DNA of 64,000 nt. It comes from Tubiluchus corallicola. Its lineage: Eukaryota; Priapulida; Priapulimorpha; Priapulimorphida; Tubiluchidae. A program made the translations under genes and the position numbers. The DNA lies in assembly GCA_030141605.1 (NCBI GenBank), contig JAQGDQ010000140.1:404501-468500 (forward strand), given 5' to 3'. Positions 1 through 12,979 of this stretch are shown here, one piece after another. Each line of letters starts with the position of its first letter. Positions within the stretch are counted from its first letter, which is position 1. The notes under the pieces were generated by a model, which saw only the letters and a program-made list of their open reading frames with translations, did no database searches and was not told the origin of the DNA.

Positions 1-762
1 ATTCTTTCTTTAATTCCCTCTGCTTAAAAGCCCATGGACATTTTTACCCCTTGCTCTAACTAATGAGTTTGGACAGTTTTCTTGATTTTATCCTTGAAAT
101 ATTTGTTGAGTGTTACTGTTCAGAAGGATACTTAAACATTTTTACTTTGCTGTTGATATGTGTAGATATGTATTAAACTAAAGTCTTGGCAAAAATCAAA
201 TTTCAAATGAATGCGTTATTATAATGAGTACTTATGATTTATTCACGACTAACAAGTTACCCAAATAACAGATATCACTTCCCATGAAATTTTAGAGGAA
301 TGCATAAAATTCTGGAATAAAAACTAGATATAGGTTGCCACATAAAACGAGCACTGCCTATTCATGTACATGTCTATCACATGTCAGTTGCTTGCATTTT
401 ACTTCACCTCAGATTTCACTTTAGGAAGGTGTTGCTAGGGTAACGAGTAACGACTTGTATACTAAATTGGAAACTAATGGCTGAAATTTGATAATTGTCT
501 CTTCGTGTAAAGACAACCTTGCTGGAATCACTATAAATAAATGTCTGAAGTTTGATCATTTCTAACGTGAATATTGTGCGTTATAACCTATGCAATAAAT
601 ACTTTCTTTTTATATTTCCTGAAAAGCATGTAAAAGTGTGCAAGCAATAAAACTCATAAAACATTTGGTTTACATGTTTCAAGCATTATTGATTTTTCAA
701 TGACATGACATCAGAATCCATCTCCACACATTTACACCATTTTTTGTTAAAGTATGTGGAAG

Positions 763-836
763 GCACAGCAGCCGAATGGTTAGGACACTTGATTGCTGAT
801 CCAGGGCTTCTGGGTTCGAATCCCACTGATGGTGGA
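763..836 (+). repeat. tRNA-derived SINE-like sequence
   Basis: A box-A-like stretch at 767-783 (gcagccgaatggttagg) and a perfect-looking box B at 812-824 (gggttcgaatccc) stand at tRNA spacing, resembling a Ser/Leu-type tRNA. The presumed acceptor ends do not pair, so this reads as a pol III-derived repeat in an SLC23 intron rather than a working tRNA. Confidence 0.6.
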
Positions 837-1128
837 ATTTTTTCAGCCATATACTACTTGAGCAAGAAATTCTGGCTGACTTCTTAGGCCTAGTCAACCT
901 TAATTCATGGACTAGCCACCTATTCTAGTGTACTTCTGCTAAAAAATAGATGTAACCAGTTACCATTTATCCCAACGACTTGGTCTGGCATGGGACCTTT
1001 TTCTTTTTCTTTCATAGACTTCTATGAAAGTATGGTTTCATTCAATGACAATTTTTTTTCAATAATCCATTTTGATTGACTGCAATATCTCCATTAAGTG
1101 AGATTTTGTTTTTTGCTGTGCATTGCAG

Positions 1129-1285
1129 ATATTAATAGGGATTGTTATCGGGTGGCTATTTTCACTCATTCTCACAAAGACGGATGTCCTGCCGGATGAT
1201 TCCACAAGTCCTCAATATCTTGCAAGAACTGATTCACGTTCATATATAATCAGCGACTCCAGCTGGTTTAACTTTCCATATCCGG
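1129..1285 (+). CDS. SLC23A: SLC23 exon a
   Basis: Acceptor cattgcag, donor g|gtaagt, ends in phase 1. Encodes a transmembrane segment (IGIVIGWLFSLILT) and the TDVLPDD loop through FNFPYPG. Confidence 0.9.
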
Positions 1286-4200
1286 GTAAGTTTGCATATA
1301 TCTTTATCTGAACAGAGTATGGACATTGCTTTTTCTGGGCTGCCACTAAAAGCAAGGTAAATCAAAGTAATCATTTAAACAAAGTTTAAACAACATTAGT
1401 CAAACTGATGTTTTGTAAAAATTACAATCTCTATTCTTAGTGTATGTGATTTACATTTTTCAGGTCAATATGGGGCACCTTTATTTAGCATCAGTGCTTT
1501 CATAGCTTGTCTTGTGGCAACAATTTTATCGATATTAGATTCGATCGCCGATTATTATGCTTGTGCGAAAACATGTCATGTGCCACCACCCCCATCTCAT
1601 GCAGTGAATCGCGGTTTGACCATTGAGGGAGCCTGCAGTCTTTTGTCTGGTGCTGTGGGGTGTGGGCATGCTACAACGACCTATGCAGGAAACATCGGGG
1701 CCATGGGCTTGACAAAGGTACACAATTGACCACTCCTCACAGTCATGTACTCATCATTTTTTTGTTAACTTTATTACTAGAAACAGTGTCTTATGTTATA
1801 AGTTAGTAGCTTGAATAGCTTCTTATGTTTACAAGTCACTGTCCTATTCTCACAGAACAAGCTGTTGTGATTATTATTTTGTACTATTGTCTTAATAATT
1901 ACATTTTTTTGTTTTTATAGTATTTATAGTAATTATAGTATTTAAATGTGTTTTAATCTTAGTGAAGTTATGTAGTTCCCTTAGAGACGTGACTGGGGTA
2001 TTTTCAGATCGCTTTTTTGTGGCGAGGTCTGTGGCTGAACAGTAGGATTCCCATGCTTCACACGAGTGCCGTGTGTTCAGTACTTGCTCTGGGGGTATCA
2101 AGCTTAAACTTTGACTGCCTTATATAGCTTCAGTACCTTTTGAGCAAAAAGATTTTCACCAACTTTTAAAATGACTGTAATCTGCTTCATTATTATCTTG
2201 CCCACACAGGTTTTTGACAAGCCGTTTTGAAACAAACAGAGGACATATTATAGTAATTGTTGGCATTACTTGTCTTGCCGGTTAAAGGCTTTTTGTGCAG
2301 AAAGATTTGAAAACAATTTTAAACTACCAACCTGGCAGGTTTGAAAACAGTCTGAAAATGTTTTGAGGTACTGTGTCAACACTCAAATCGTTTTGAAAAT
2401 GATTTCAAATGGTTTGCACTTACCGTGTGAAGAAAGGTCATAATGACTCCGGTCGTTTTACAAGCAATTAGAGTAGACTTTGCCTTTGATTGCTTTGTGC
2501 TTTCCCGAAGTGTGTAAGAATATCAAAGTTGATTAGCTTTACAACTGCATTATTTGTCTTTACATTGTCATTGCGATGTCATGTTCACAAATATATTACA
2601 TTTTGTTAGGTTGCAAGTCGTCATGTATTTGTGGCCGTCGGCATCATCTACATGCTGTTTGGAGTGATTGGCAAGTTTTCCGCAGTTTTTATCACGATTC
2701 CTCATCCGGTGCTCGGTGGTGCACTCATTACCATCACTGGAGTATTTATTGGAGTAATCCTGTCAAACTTGGAACACATATCCTTATCTTCTTCCCGCAA
2801 TCTCACGATCATCGGCACATCGCTTGTCGTTGGCTGGATGGTGCCGTACTGGCTCGAAACTGTGCCTGATGCTATTAATACGGGTACAAGATTTATTTTT
2901 AAATGCTGACACTCTGTATTCATGTTTATTCTTCCAATAATTTTCTATCATAAAAAGTATCATGGACTTCATTCTGTTTAGGTAGTGCAACTGCGGACAG
3001 TGTACTGAAGATGTGTTTAGGCAATGCTAATTTGGCTGGTGCCGTGTTTGCTTGTATACTGGACAATACTGTACCAGGTATTATACTAGTTTACTTATTT
3101 TTGTTTTTCGTAAGTGAAGAGGTAAACTCACTTTTTGTTTAAGATGATGCTAGTATACACTACTGTTCCTTTCTGTCAATAGATGGCACCGTAAGCTTTT
3201 TGTTTTGCAATACTGTATGGAAGGAAGTGTTTACAGTATTTGTGCCATCATCTATTAAATTTATAATTGAACTAAAAGAAGCATGTTTTTAAGACTATTG
3301 GCAGCTTAACAGGCTGAAAGCAGTAAGATTTTGTTTTATTCAGTTCATAAACCGCGAGCCTCCTGATTTTTTTTATTAATCTAATTTTTATCATGTTGGC
3401 AAGTATAAGAGGCATTTAATATCCTTCTAGTAGTTTTTTTTTGTTTTTTATGTCTTGTTTTATCACCCTAATCTTCCTGCTTCTATTGTTTAAGTAAAAC
3501 TAAATACAACTACAATTATGTTATTCCCTAGGCTTTTGCACATCAGCCAAATAACTGCTTTGCAAGCACACCATTACTATAGTGCAAATTAGGAATCAAA
3601 TAAAATTTCATATTTTACCTAAATAACTATTTTCAAAATAACTAATTTTAGCTATACCCATGTGCCTTATCACATACTGTATGAACAACCGCAGCAGGCG
3701 TTGGTAGGATGTCTACTTGAGCTGCTCTGAATCATTTAACTGGTTTTACAGTGGGTGTAAATTACTGTAATTTGCAGTTTTGTTGATTTTCATGGTAAAT
3801 TGCTGTTCACCTGCTATTATGTCCTGTCATAAACCTTAGACTGGACGATTATGGATTTTCCTATGTGTAAAAATTCACCATCCTTTTTAACGCTCGTGAA
3901 CATGCAAAATAATTTCTCGCTTTCGTTGGTTCACCACTTTGGTCTGACGTATTCATTATTATATTATGCTTGTCATAATTTGTTTAGGTGCTTATTGTAC
4001 AGTCTGCCTTGTTCCCAACTCTAGTATGCCCAAACTCTTGACCAGACAGTGTTTTATAGGTTAATTACTGTGTTCAACCTTGACATGAACATTGCTGAGT
4101 TTACACCCTGTGGCTAATGTCCCACATCCTGATAGTAATTGTGCCTATACAGACTGGTTCCATGCTTTCTCAGAATTCCCCTTTATTATTTCTCTCTAGC

Positions 4201-4489
4201 CACCTGTTTGGTGTGTGACATGTGTAGCGCCACTACCATGATGTCTTTTCTAAAGGTAAGATTTGTTAATCACATTTTTGATTTGTTAATAGGTACAGAT
4301 GAAGAAAGAGGAATCACGGCTTGGAGAGCAGAACGCGTGGCATCTGACATGGAGCATTATGACGAAGGAGTGGAAGTGTATCAGCCTCCACTTCCCAAGT
4401 TCATCAAGAGGAGCCGTTGGCTCAGATATGTGCCATTTTTACCCAGTCCTGTGGCTCCTGTCTATGCTTCAGATAATTATTCTTTGTGA
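1129..4489 (+). CDS. SLC23A: SLC23 nucleobase/ascorbate transporter, 3' five exons (partial)
   Basis: Joined exons 1129-1285, 1464-1717, 2610-2883, 2982-3077 and 4293-4489 give 325 residues and a stop, phases 1-0-1-1 matching throughout. The product is the C-terminal half of a multi-pass plasma-membrane transporter of the NAT/SVCT family, which carries ascorbate with Na+ in vertebrate SLC23A1/A2 or nucleobases in other members. Recognisable stretches: TDVLPDD, SIADYYACAK (family SIGDYYAC), PPPPSHAVNRG, the family signature region read here as GNIGAMGLTK (the usual first residue is Q, E or P; here it is G), IGKFSAVF, LSNLEH, SSRNL, and ILDNTVPG followed by DEERG, then a basic hydrophilic tail. 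The N-terminal half, including the TM1 QH motif, lies upstream of the window. A1 versus A2 type and substrate cannot be told from this half. It lies upstream of HCP on the same strand, with no sign of a functional link. Confidence 0.93.
1464..1717 (+). CDS. SLC23A: SLC23 exon b
   Basis: Acceptor tttttcag, donor aag|gtacac, phase 1 to 0. Carries SIADYYACAK, PPPPSHAVNRG and the NAT signature region GNIGAMGLTK, the most conserved part of the family. Confidence 0.93.
2020..2100 (+). repeat. degenerate tRNA-like repeat
   Basis: In the SLC23 intron, ggtctgtggctgaacagtag followed by gtgtgttcagtac resembles decayed A and B boxes. GC content is well above the flanks. Weak call. Confidence 0.3.
2610..2883 (+). 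CDS. SLC23A: SLC23 exon c
   Basis: Acceptor ttgttag, donor g|gtacaa, phase 0 to 1. Encodes VASRHVF, IGKFSAVF, PHPVLGG, LSNLEHI, SSRNL and VPYWLETVPDAINTG, matching the TM9-TM12 part of SVCT proteins. Confidence 0.92.
2982..3077 (+). CDS. SLC23A: SLC23 exon d
   Basis: Acceptor tgtttag, donor g|gtatta, phase 1 to 1. Encodes 32 residues ending ILDNTVPG, the last membrane segment and its conserved exit. Confidence 0.9.
3176..3262. mobile_element. short palindromic MITE-like element, copy 1
   Basis: Bounded by aatagatggcac at the left and gtgccatcatctatt at the right, i.e. imperfect terminal inverted repeats. The core motif gtttacagtat and the end are shared with the sequence near 8379-8456, so this is a dispersed family. 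It lies in the last SLC23 intron. Confidence 0.5.
4293..4489 (+). CDS. SLC23A: SLC23 terminal exon
   Basis: Acceptor gttaatag, starts phase 1 and ends at TGA 4487-4489. Encodes TDEERGITAW and the cytoplasmic tail with a basic cluster (FIKRSRWLRY). Family members have SPEERG at the same place. Confidence 0.9.
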
Positions 4490-6520
4490 TGGTAGTATGT
4501 GATTGTTTGAAATTAATGAGTTTAGGAAAACATTTTAAATTTCACAGCAAACAGCCTAAATGTGTTAGGTAATAGAGGTACTAGAAGAGAATTCACTGTG
4601 TTGTTGAAACGAAAAGATGGCAGACGGTGTACCTGTTTGCCGTAAGTATTTTTACATATTTTCCTAACAGGGTTAGAAGTAGAAAGAAGCAAAAGTTTCA
4701 AGGTGCAAATATCTTAGTGCATTACTAAAGTGCAAAATATTAACATAATTATGCAAACGTAATTGCTTGTGGTTCTTGCAAAATCAGTGGATTTTCTATA
4801 TCACCAATATTGCCTTTACGGATTTCCCGCTTCCTTTTGCTAAACTTTACCTTTGTTATACAAGACATTTCCGAGTTGTATGCTTGGGTTATTTGCATCT
4901 CATAGTATATCTTGGGGCATGATATGTTAGCAGTGTTGGAATGGATTCAATACAGTCAACCCGGAGTCATTAAACTCTGATTAAAATTAACCACAAAGTT
5001 GGGACTTAGGCCAGATTTTAACCAGCGACACGTGTAAATGTCCCCCGAATCAAATGGGACCTTTGTCGGGATTTTCAAATATTTCCTTTCTTTCAGTCAA
5101 ACTTAGTTCAAAAATTCATACCTAAACTTGAAGTTAAAATTCGTGAATTTGTGTGTTATGACAACTTGATTTGCATGACTTCCTATCAACGTGAATGCAA
5201 TGGTACTCTTGCGCATAAATCAGTAGACACTTCAAATGATTTTATGCGTTTAATGGTGTAGTTAAGCAGTACAAATATATCATGTTTTTTGGATATTTTT
5301 CATTATTGTTGTTGCAATTTACAGACACTGTATGTTGTGATTGTCCTAACAATTTTGTTGCATTTTGCTAGTCATAGACGCTACACATGTTCTGATATTA
5401 GAGTCAGCTGTTGGGTCACTTAGGTGTTTAAGTCACGTAGCATAGGGTGCTTTACATGAAACCCGGTAATATTAGAAATTGTAATTGCCATAGGTATTTT
5501 GGTATGTTTCTTCCAAGTAACCATTTTTTGCTTTTTTGTGAAAAGCATTGATGACTGAATTAGGGTTTCTTCTAATCATGTGGTTTAATCTGATTTCTGA
5601 TACATCAGCAAGTTTTAATTACTTTTCATCCACATCGAGTCTTCCCGTACAGAAATGTTATACAGTGTTGGTTATTTATCTAATATGTAATATATATTTG
5701 AGATAGATGGGTGTAAGGTGTAAGATTTTAGCCTGTGTCAGGGTAGACAGTAGCTTCACTGTACAATCAAAGTTATACGAGACAATCAGGAAGAGATTAA
5801 TTATTCCAAATTATTTTTTTACTTTTTGATTTTACTGTTTTTAATTGCTTTGCTTAAATTTTTATTTTTGAACTTGATCAGTTTTGGTACATTTATTTAA
5901 TGTTTTCGTAATAATTAGTTGAGTTCATTTGCCTATGTTCTAATCAAATGAAGGAAATAATTTCTTCTGCTTTATTACTTAATTCGTATTTTGTGAGTTT
6001 CAACAATCCTTTTATCCTTGATTCACACTCTGAAAGCATGACTTATCTGCTTTGAAAAAGTATGTCTCAGGAAGTCTTATCAAAGGACTATATTTTTTAC
6101 AAGTCTTTGAAGGGACCAGCTAATTTAATGTTAAAAATGATGCTATTATTGGTTTGACTTGTATTGTTAGAAATATGGCTAGCTTGTAATTTTGCGCACA
6201 TTATTGCTTTGCAATAGCAGCTGATTTTACTGTTTTATGCAGGTTAGCTTATGTGCTTTAAACTTTAAAAACTAGTATTTCTTTCAGAAGGTTTCCTTTT
6301 CGTAGTTTATGATTTGTTTTTGTCAGCTTTGTAATAATTACGAATAGATTATGCGATCCGTTGCCATTTTGCATACAGATTTTTGAAACCCGATTTTCAT
6401 TTCTGGATTTGTAGTTAGTTTTTAAGCTTATATGTTGCTACTGTAGCTAGATAAGTGTGTATTGCCTTTTAGGCTTTTTGATCATTTACAAAGGTTAGTG
6501 TTTTAAAGAAAGCTGCAGGG

Positions 6521-6724
6521 CTAAGTGGTGTTTACCCAGCATCCGGTTTTCCATCTTGCAGAATAGCCGCGGAGAAAAAATCAATAGGAAATAACTGCAG
6601 AAAAAGAGTAACGCAAATGCAGGCAGCTTAAACGGGTGCATTGAAAATATATATAAACCAATTTTATTTATTCCGCACCCCCAAAATGTATACGCATCCG
6701 GATGCTGGGTAAACTCCACCTTAG
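6521..6724. mobile_element. MITE with ~26-bp terminal inverted repeats
   Basis: The left end 6521-6546 (ctaagtggtgtttacccagc...) is the near-exact reverse complement of the right end 6698-6724 (ccggatgctgggtaaactcc...). The element is about 200 bp and has no coding capacity. The interior (caataggaaataactgcag) reappears in reverse orientation near 39500-39560, showing a dispersed family. Confidence 0.8.
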
Positions 6725-7426
6725 GGTGTTTTCACACACATTGTACCGAGTAGGCGATACGTTGTCATCAGTTTGCCCTTATAAAAGTTACATTTTAAAT
6801 AAATAGCTGTTTTAGCTGATTCACAAAAGCACAACAACCATTTGGCAATAATGAGGTAACTTTCTGGGAAACTACAGCATGTAAGGAATTCCTTTATATT
6901 TCTTCAACTATTGTAAATTTGTAGGATTCGTGAACAATCCTTTGATTCTTGTAGTGGCGAATTGTTGTTAACTCTCGCCTCACATTACTGAAATGTGTTT
7001 GTAGAACAGAAGTACTTAGTTCCCTGCAATTGTGTACATTCTAAATGCTTAAATGTAGAGCTTAACTGCTATTGCAGAAAAATTGCATATCTGTCATGAT
7101 GATAAACTTATGTAGTTGTTGAAACCCATATCAGCCCATATAAATATTCAGTGTAATTGAGATTTGCTGTTTTATTTTCGTTGAATATTGTTCTCGTCGG
7201 CCAGTGTTCCGTGTATAAAATATTATTTAAGATGTTGTTTTAATGTACTGACTACAGTCTGATTGACAATGCTGTATTGCGTACATTGCTGCAAAGTGAC
7301 TGTGAACTTATGTAATTTCACTTAGCAAGTGTAAGATTTAGGAGTTTTTGCACTGCAGGATAGGTAGTGTCCGTGATCATGTATGCTGTAAAATTTTTAC
7401 TCTGCTTGTTTAGCAATTACTGTATC

Positions 7427-8042
7427 AAGGTGGTGGCGGCTCGTGCATAGGTACTGTGGTACTGCAGCACCCCCTGTTTTCACTCATTATTATCGATAAT
7501 ATTCAATATATGATCTTTTTTCTTTAGCTCTTTTTTATACTTGTGAGCAACTGGAGCATGTGAGGGAAGTACAATTTGCTTTCCTGCCCAAGCAACGCAG
7601 TGTTTGGCTGCTGTGCACATGTGGCCATGCGCACATGTCTGAACTAACACGCTGTACGATATCGTCTGCTGCTAGGTAGAAAAGCACTGTCTGTATCACA
7701 GTAACAATTGCCACGTGCTTACCGTCTACCGTCGTATTCTTGGATATGATAGTGTAAATTTAGCGTGTTTGCTTAAAACAAATTATTTAATAATGGACGC
7801 CTTACATCCCCAACAAATAAGTTTTGTGATTGTAAGTGAACTACAACAGCTTATTTTTTTGCAATTGTCTCCCCATGAAAAAGTTTCAGTGAAAAAAAGA
7901 GGCCGTTCAATACCTGATCTTCAAATATAGCTGCAACATTAAAATTACATATGTTTGTTACATTTTACACAGTAGTAAAACAATGGCTAAAAATTTTCTG
8001 AAGGAGCACCCCCACTAATTTTAGCTACGAGCCGCCACAGAC
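7427..8042. mobile_element. hAT-like non-autonomous element with ggcggctcgt termini
   Basis: The left terminus contains gtggcggctcgt (7433-7444) and the right its reverse complement acgagccgccac (8028-8039). Ends of the form CAGTGGCGGCTCGT are common in hAT elements. The 71-codon frame at 7715-7930 inside it has a KKRGRSIPDL stretch loosely like transposase remnants. No clear 8-bp target duplication was seen. Confidence 0.5.
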
Positions 8043-8378
8043 TAGCAGTGTGAGAACATAACAAAATTAGATATCCTTGCAATTTGATTTTATTGTTTCC
8101 TAACATTTTCTCATGTATTTAACTAATACATCAATGCTATTGTTGAAGTGCGTTTTTTATGCGAGACTTAAACTTAATATTATGACTCATTTTTTCCTAC
8201 ATGTTTTTAACATATATTTACATGTCAGAAGGCAAATATGTATTATAAAATTGCAAGTAGACTGTGTGATAAATCGGTTTTTCTGAATTTTTCTTTTCTA
8301 TTACTGGAACATTTTGCAGTTTAAACTACTTTCTACTTGTCTGTTGATCTCTAACTTACAGTGCCTCCTGTTTCTTGC

Positions 8379-8456
8379 CAATAGATGTTATCATGTTGTG
8401 TCTATTATAATATTATTGCCACTGTTTACAGTATAAGTCTCGCCATCTATTAAAAT
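8379..8456. mobile_element. short palindromic MITE-like element, copy 2
   Basis: Shares caatagatg, actgtttacagtat and gccatctattaaa in the same order with the element at 3176-3262. More diverged on its left side. Confidence 0.45.
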
Positions 8457-11400
8457 TTTATTAAACTAATAACTAGTGGAAATTTGTTTCCACATTAATT
8501 TTGAGCATTTTTATCTGTAAATAATTTATAACATGAAGCGTTTATTAACTTAGGAAAACTGAAAACTTATAAGGAGGCACGTTATAATGCTTCGCGTATT
8601 TCAAATTATTCTAACAATCTGTATCTCAGGCAATCTATATTTTTCTTAAATTCATGTTGCTGTATTTCTAAGATGTCGTTTTTCAGCCAAGATGATCATT
8701 CACTGTTATGATGTATTGTAAATACACTGTTGTACTTATGATGAAATTGAGAACTGTAGACTTTTTTCTTTAATTGACATTTGGTTTTTAATGGAAGACT
8801 TTGTATAAGTATCATGGGAATTCAGTCACCTTTTCTTTCTGTCAGTTTTTCCAGAGGCACGTGAATTCTGCTGTGCAGTTTACAAACTAATTCTGTACTA
8901 TTAGATTCAAAATAGTAGATGTGTAATGATCAAAGTAAGAATGCAAGAAAAAGGGCAAAGCGGGGAAAAAGAGAAGGGTAGCCTTTTGTAGACGAATCGA
9001 AACGATTTGAACTACCTCAGCTGGTCAGAGCTAAAACTGTGGAAGTGAGAGAAAGAATGAAATAATTCTGCTGTAACTTTCTTATCGGGCTACTGATAAT
9101 TGTATTCGGGGTTGGGAACTCCTGTCTTGAATTTTTGGTCCTGACCCGAATCCGGGTCACGTTCACTTCATGCTGAACCCGAAATATCTCGACCTTGAAC
9201 TCAGTTAGCGTTCTGAACCCCGACCTCGAGCAGCAGCAAATCCCTATCTGAACCTTGACCCCCCAATGAAGTCTAGAAATTTGAAGTCAGTATATTTTTT
9301 AAATTGTTTCTTTATACAAAGTCAAATTCTCAAATTTGACAAAATAGAAAGCCAACTGTCTTGGAACAGACAGAATTTTGAAAAGATTCAGTTTTTTGTA
9401 GAATTTCCTGCATGTTTGGTTCATCTGAAACTTTTGTGTGGCTTTTTTGTCAGACTAAAATTAATTAATGATTTTTAATCTCACTTTCGCAGTATAGTTG
9501 GTATCGTTAAGTTTTTATATTTATTTATCATTATTTTAAGTATGATAATTTTTATATTCTGAACTCGCGTTCACCCTGCTGTTTGTGTGTAAGTTTTGAG
9601 GCAGCTGATTCATTCAAAGCAGTGCTGGCAGTGAGCCAGCTACAACGTCTGATTGGCTATTGCGAGGTGGATCCCTGCCAGCTGATTGGCGTTTCCCGGA
9701 TCCCTCTATTGATCTGTCTGCAGTCGCTCAAATCGTAAAGCTGGATAGCTTGAAGCTGTTACGGAAGCAGAGATTTTGTTACTGTTTAGCCCTTGCGGAT
9801 TATGACCATGGCTTTACGTTGTCAGTGATACTGCAACATTGCATTTGGCTTGCAGTGATCACCATAGTGACAGAGTATTGTGAACAGTTAATTTCGTGCA
9901 AGGCGGATTTTTAATCAGATTAAAAACAGGCCCTACTTTACTGTATAGTGAACAGTCTGTTAGAGTGTATCAGAGTATTGTGAACAGTCTGATAGTGTAT
10001 CAGAGACGGTGTCTGAATAGCGATTACCCAATAAAGTGAGTAATATCACACATCTGTGAATTTGTGTATTTTTGCAGTAACGTAGTGTTTAGTAAATTAG
10101 TGTTTAAAGCACTATAGAAGTGTTTTACCTACAATAGCGTTTAGAGTAGTTTAAGCACCTAAAGGTATGTACACAGGTGTGTTTTTCTAGAAATGTGTTG
10201 TGTCGGATACTGCTGCATTCCTTTTTAACTAACTTGTCCATGTTTCCATGTAACATGACATTGTAATTTTCCGTTTATAATCATTACAATGTAAATGTAC
10301 TGTTGTCAGCTAGTGCACGTGTTATGTCACAAAATGTTGTAGTAGTCCCATAATCCCATTCTTAAATTACAAAGCATGAAATGTTTTGTAATCAAATCAG
10401 TAATGACATGGCTTCTGGATCAAATCGTGCAGTTGTCGGTTTTGGCTTTACGCTTCATCTGGTAAGTCTCAACAAGTATGGATTTGATGTACTCCAGCAC
10501 ATATGTTGTGTTTAGCTTAATATTATCACTGTCTGTTTTATGCAACATGTTTCATTGACATTATTATTAAACTGAACGTTTTTGACCAATTTTCAGTAGC
10601 CTTTCAAATGCTGAGTTTTTAAAGCACTTAGTCTAGATTGCAAGTCATTAAGTTATTCGCTTATTGAGTTTTTGCTTGCCAACTGCCAGGATATGTCTTT
10701 TAGAATGACATTTATTGTTGTCATGAATCTGACTCTTTGTGAACTTGCCATTTAGAACACCATTTATTGTTGCTGTGGTATCCCTTTTATCGTAAACTTT
10801 TAACACGGAGGAACTTTATTATGATGTCATAATAAAACAATGGCTAAAACTTATTACATGAACAAAATCGAGAACAAAATCATGGCGAAATAGACAGTTT
10901 TATAATATTCTGAAATTTGTTAGATACTCATAGATACACATTTGTTTTAAAAATCTTGAATTAGCTGACATTAGAATTGAAATTAAAATGACATAATTAT
11001 GTTAAATCTTTTGACAAAGTACATTATAGTGACTATAGATTTATATCAGCATGAAAATTGTTTAAAATTCACTGTAATTTTCATTTTATGTAGATTCACT
11101 GAACTTTATTGCCGGCACAGCAAAGAAGGCAAAAACTACATCGTCTCACATTATCTTGTCTATTTAACTTAAACACAGCCTTACAAAAATCAGCATGTAA
11201 TGCTCAATAATCGTGAAATTTGAACTTCTGAAGTTTAACGCATCTTTGAAAAAAATGCAAATCTCTCACCTCAAAAAATCTCCCGGCCACCATTAATAAT
11301 TTGCAGTAGAAAATCTTAGTTATTTGCATTAGAAACACGCTGTGCACCAGCTTCTAGCAGATTAGTCAAAAATTAAAGTTTTAGCGTTCCAGGAACTTGA

Positions 11401-11509
11401 CTGAAATGAATTTACGAGACCAGCGTCAGTATTTTTACTGTTATCATTACCATTGCACATGAAACATTGCGCAAGTTCAGTTCATGCATCACTACTGACC
11501 TCATTAAAA

Positions 11510-11690
11510 GTGCAATCTGCCCTCAGTAGCACAAGGTGCACTATATACATGTCATTACTAGGACAACATGCCCCATAATGTACGAGCATTAGAACAAGAT
11601 GCACCATTAACATTATTATCAGTGGAACAAGTTGCCCTGTGCGCTCAGATCATTAGAACAACGCGCCCTGCTGTGCAATATTGGATTTTA
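11510..11690. repeat. degenerate ~40-bp tandem repeat
   Basis: Four imperfect units centred on a core like attagaacaagatgccc recur at roughly 40-50 bp spacing. They are too diverged to give a sharp consensus by eye. Confidence 0.35.
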
Positions 11691-11844
11691 CAACAAAATA
11701 TCTTTATTACCTTGTAACGTGCCATGTAGATTGCTATCAGGACAAGCTGTTCAACTGCGTTCACATACGCATGCACACACACGCGCACATACACATTAGG
11801 AAAGCCTAACATCTAATTAATTGAGGAAGGAAGCACTGAAAAAT

Positions 11845-11905
11845 TGCAGACTGACCAGGATTTGAACCCAGCACCTCACTGCTTACATAGTAGATTGTTC
11901 ACACG
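11845..11905 (-). repeat. tRNA-like SINE fragment
   Basis: On the minus strand a box-B-like gggttcaaatcc occurs, followed by degenerate sequence. Similar box-B relics recur through the window. Confidence 0.35.
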
Positions 11906-12795
11906 CACATGAAGTACAGTGTGAACTGATTAAATATGTTTGTATAGATATATTGTAATTGGGTCAATATTACTATATAAAGCTGAACACAATGCATGCC
12001 CTAGAATAGATTAAATCTATACTTGTTGATGTTTACCAGATGAAGCACAGAAGCAAACGTTACCATGGCATTTCTTTTTAGCAGAACATCGTGATCATTG
12101 TGATACCTGCTTAAATAAGAACTTGTATGCTAGAAATAACAATAAATAGCAATAACATGTTTCTCAAGAAATAATTAGCTATGTTTACTATGTATTTCTC
12201 TGATGTTTTTCTCAAAATAAAGTAATGGCCATTCACCATTCTTAGTCTCTTGTCTGTAAACAGTGCAGTACGAAAAAGCTCTAAGACGAGCAGCCCTTAA
12301 TTTCCCATTTACATCTTATTTCCAGGGGTATATGCATGCGCATAGGTGTTGGCTAATTATAATAAATCACTTTATATTGTTCTATTAACATACCAGTCTT
12401 CAACATTTCTCTCTTGTCTAAACTAGACAAATTCAGGTCAACATAAAACTGTTATCTTCTTTCAGTGTTGGTGCAAGATGCTAAAATGAGGATAAACATT
12501 TTGTCTTGACATTTACACAAATAACAAAATAACAGTAACAATGACTTCATTTTTAATTGCTTGTTATTTTTGTGTGTTTACCAGCCACAACATGCTGTCA
12601 ATTCGCATTTTTGCGTAAGTTAATGAAAATTTTGCAAATTTTCTCTTTTATTAAATTGACCACATAAACACCTGCTATAGTTACTTTAAAGCAGTTGCTG
12701 ACAGAAACGTGGGAAATAAAGGTATAATTTTATAACCTTTTTGGTTGGTAATTGCAGATATTGTGCTAGCACAGATAAAATAACTTCCGAAGAAG

Positions 12796-12979
12796 ATGGC
12801 TTCCACATTGTTGAGAGCATTGTTACGTGCCACAACTGTGCGCTATCTAACAGCAGGGCGATGCAGTGTTTTAGAGAGACACGTGGCTCCCTTTAACAGG
12901 ACTATTTTGCGAAATCTTGGAGAGGTTAAGTTGAGAAGCTATACCACAAAAGCCAGAGCAGCGAATGCCGATACTGAAG
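12796..12979 (+). CDS. HCP: HCP exon 1, mitochondrial presequence
   Basis: ATG at 12796 in gaagATGg; donor g|gtatta, phase 1. Encodes 61 residues starting [20 protein letters not shown], a typical basic amphipathic targeting leader. The whole leader is one exon, the usual arrangement when a targeting exon is added to a transferred gene. Confidence 0.9.

Larger units (their letters stand above)
4490..12795. other. intergenic region between SLC23 and HCP
   Basis: No convincing exon was found on either strand. Short open frames (for example 7715-7930 and 9660-9914) lack recognisable domains. The stretch holds inverted-repeat elements at 6521-6724, 7427-8042 and 8379-8456, a degenerate repeat at 11510-11690 and mostly AT-rich DNA. 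It must contain the SLC23 3' UTR at its left end and the HCP promoter at its right end; no clear TATA box or polyadenylation signal stood out. Confidence 0.6.

Noticed and set aside
763-836. Possible functional tRNA gene
   Set aside because: Good A and B boxes, but the acceptor ends do not pair and the variable region is irregular; kept as SINE-like.
7715-7930. 71-codon open frame
   Set aside because: Lies inside an inverted-repeat element and shows no domain; not annotated as a host gene.
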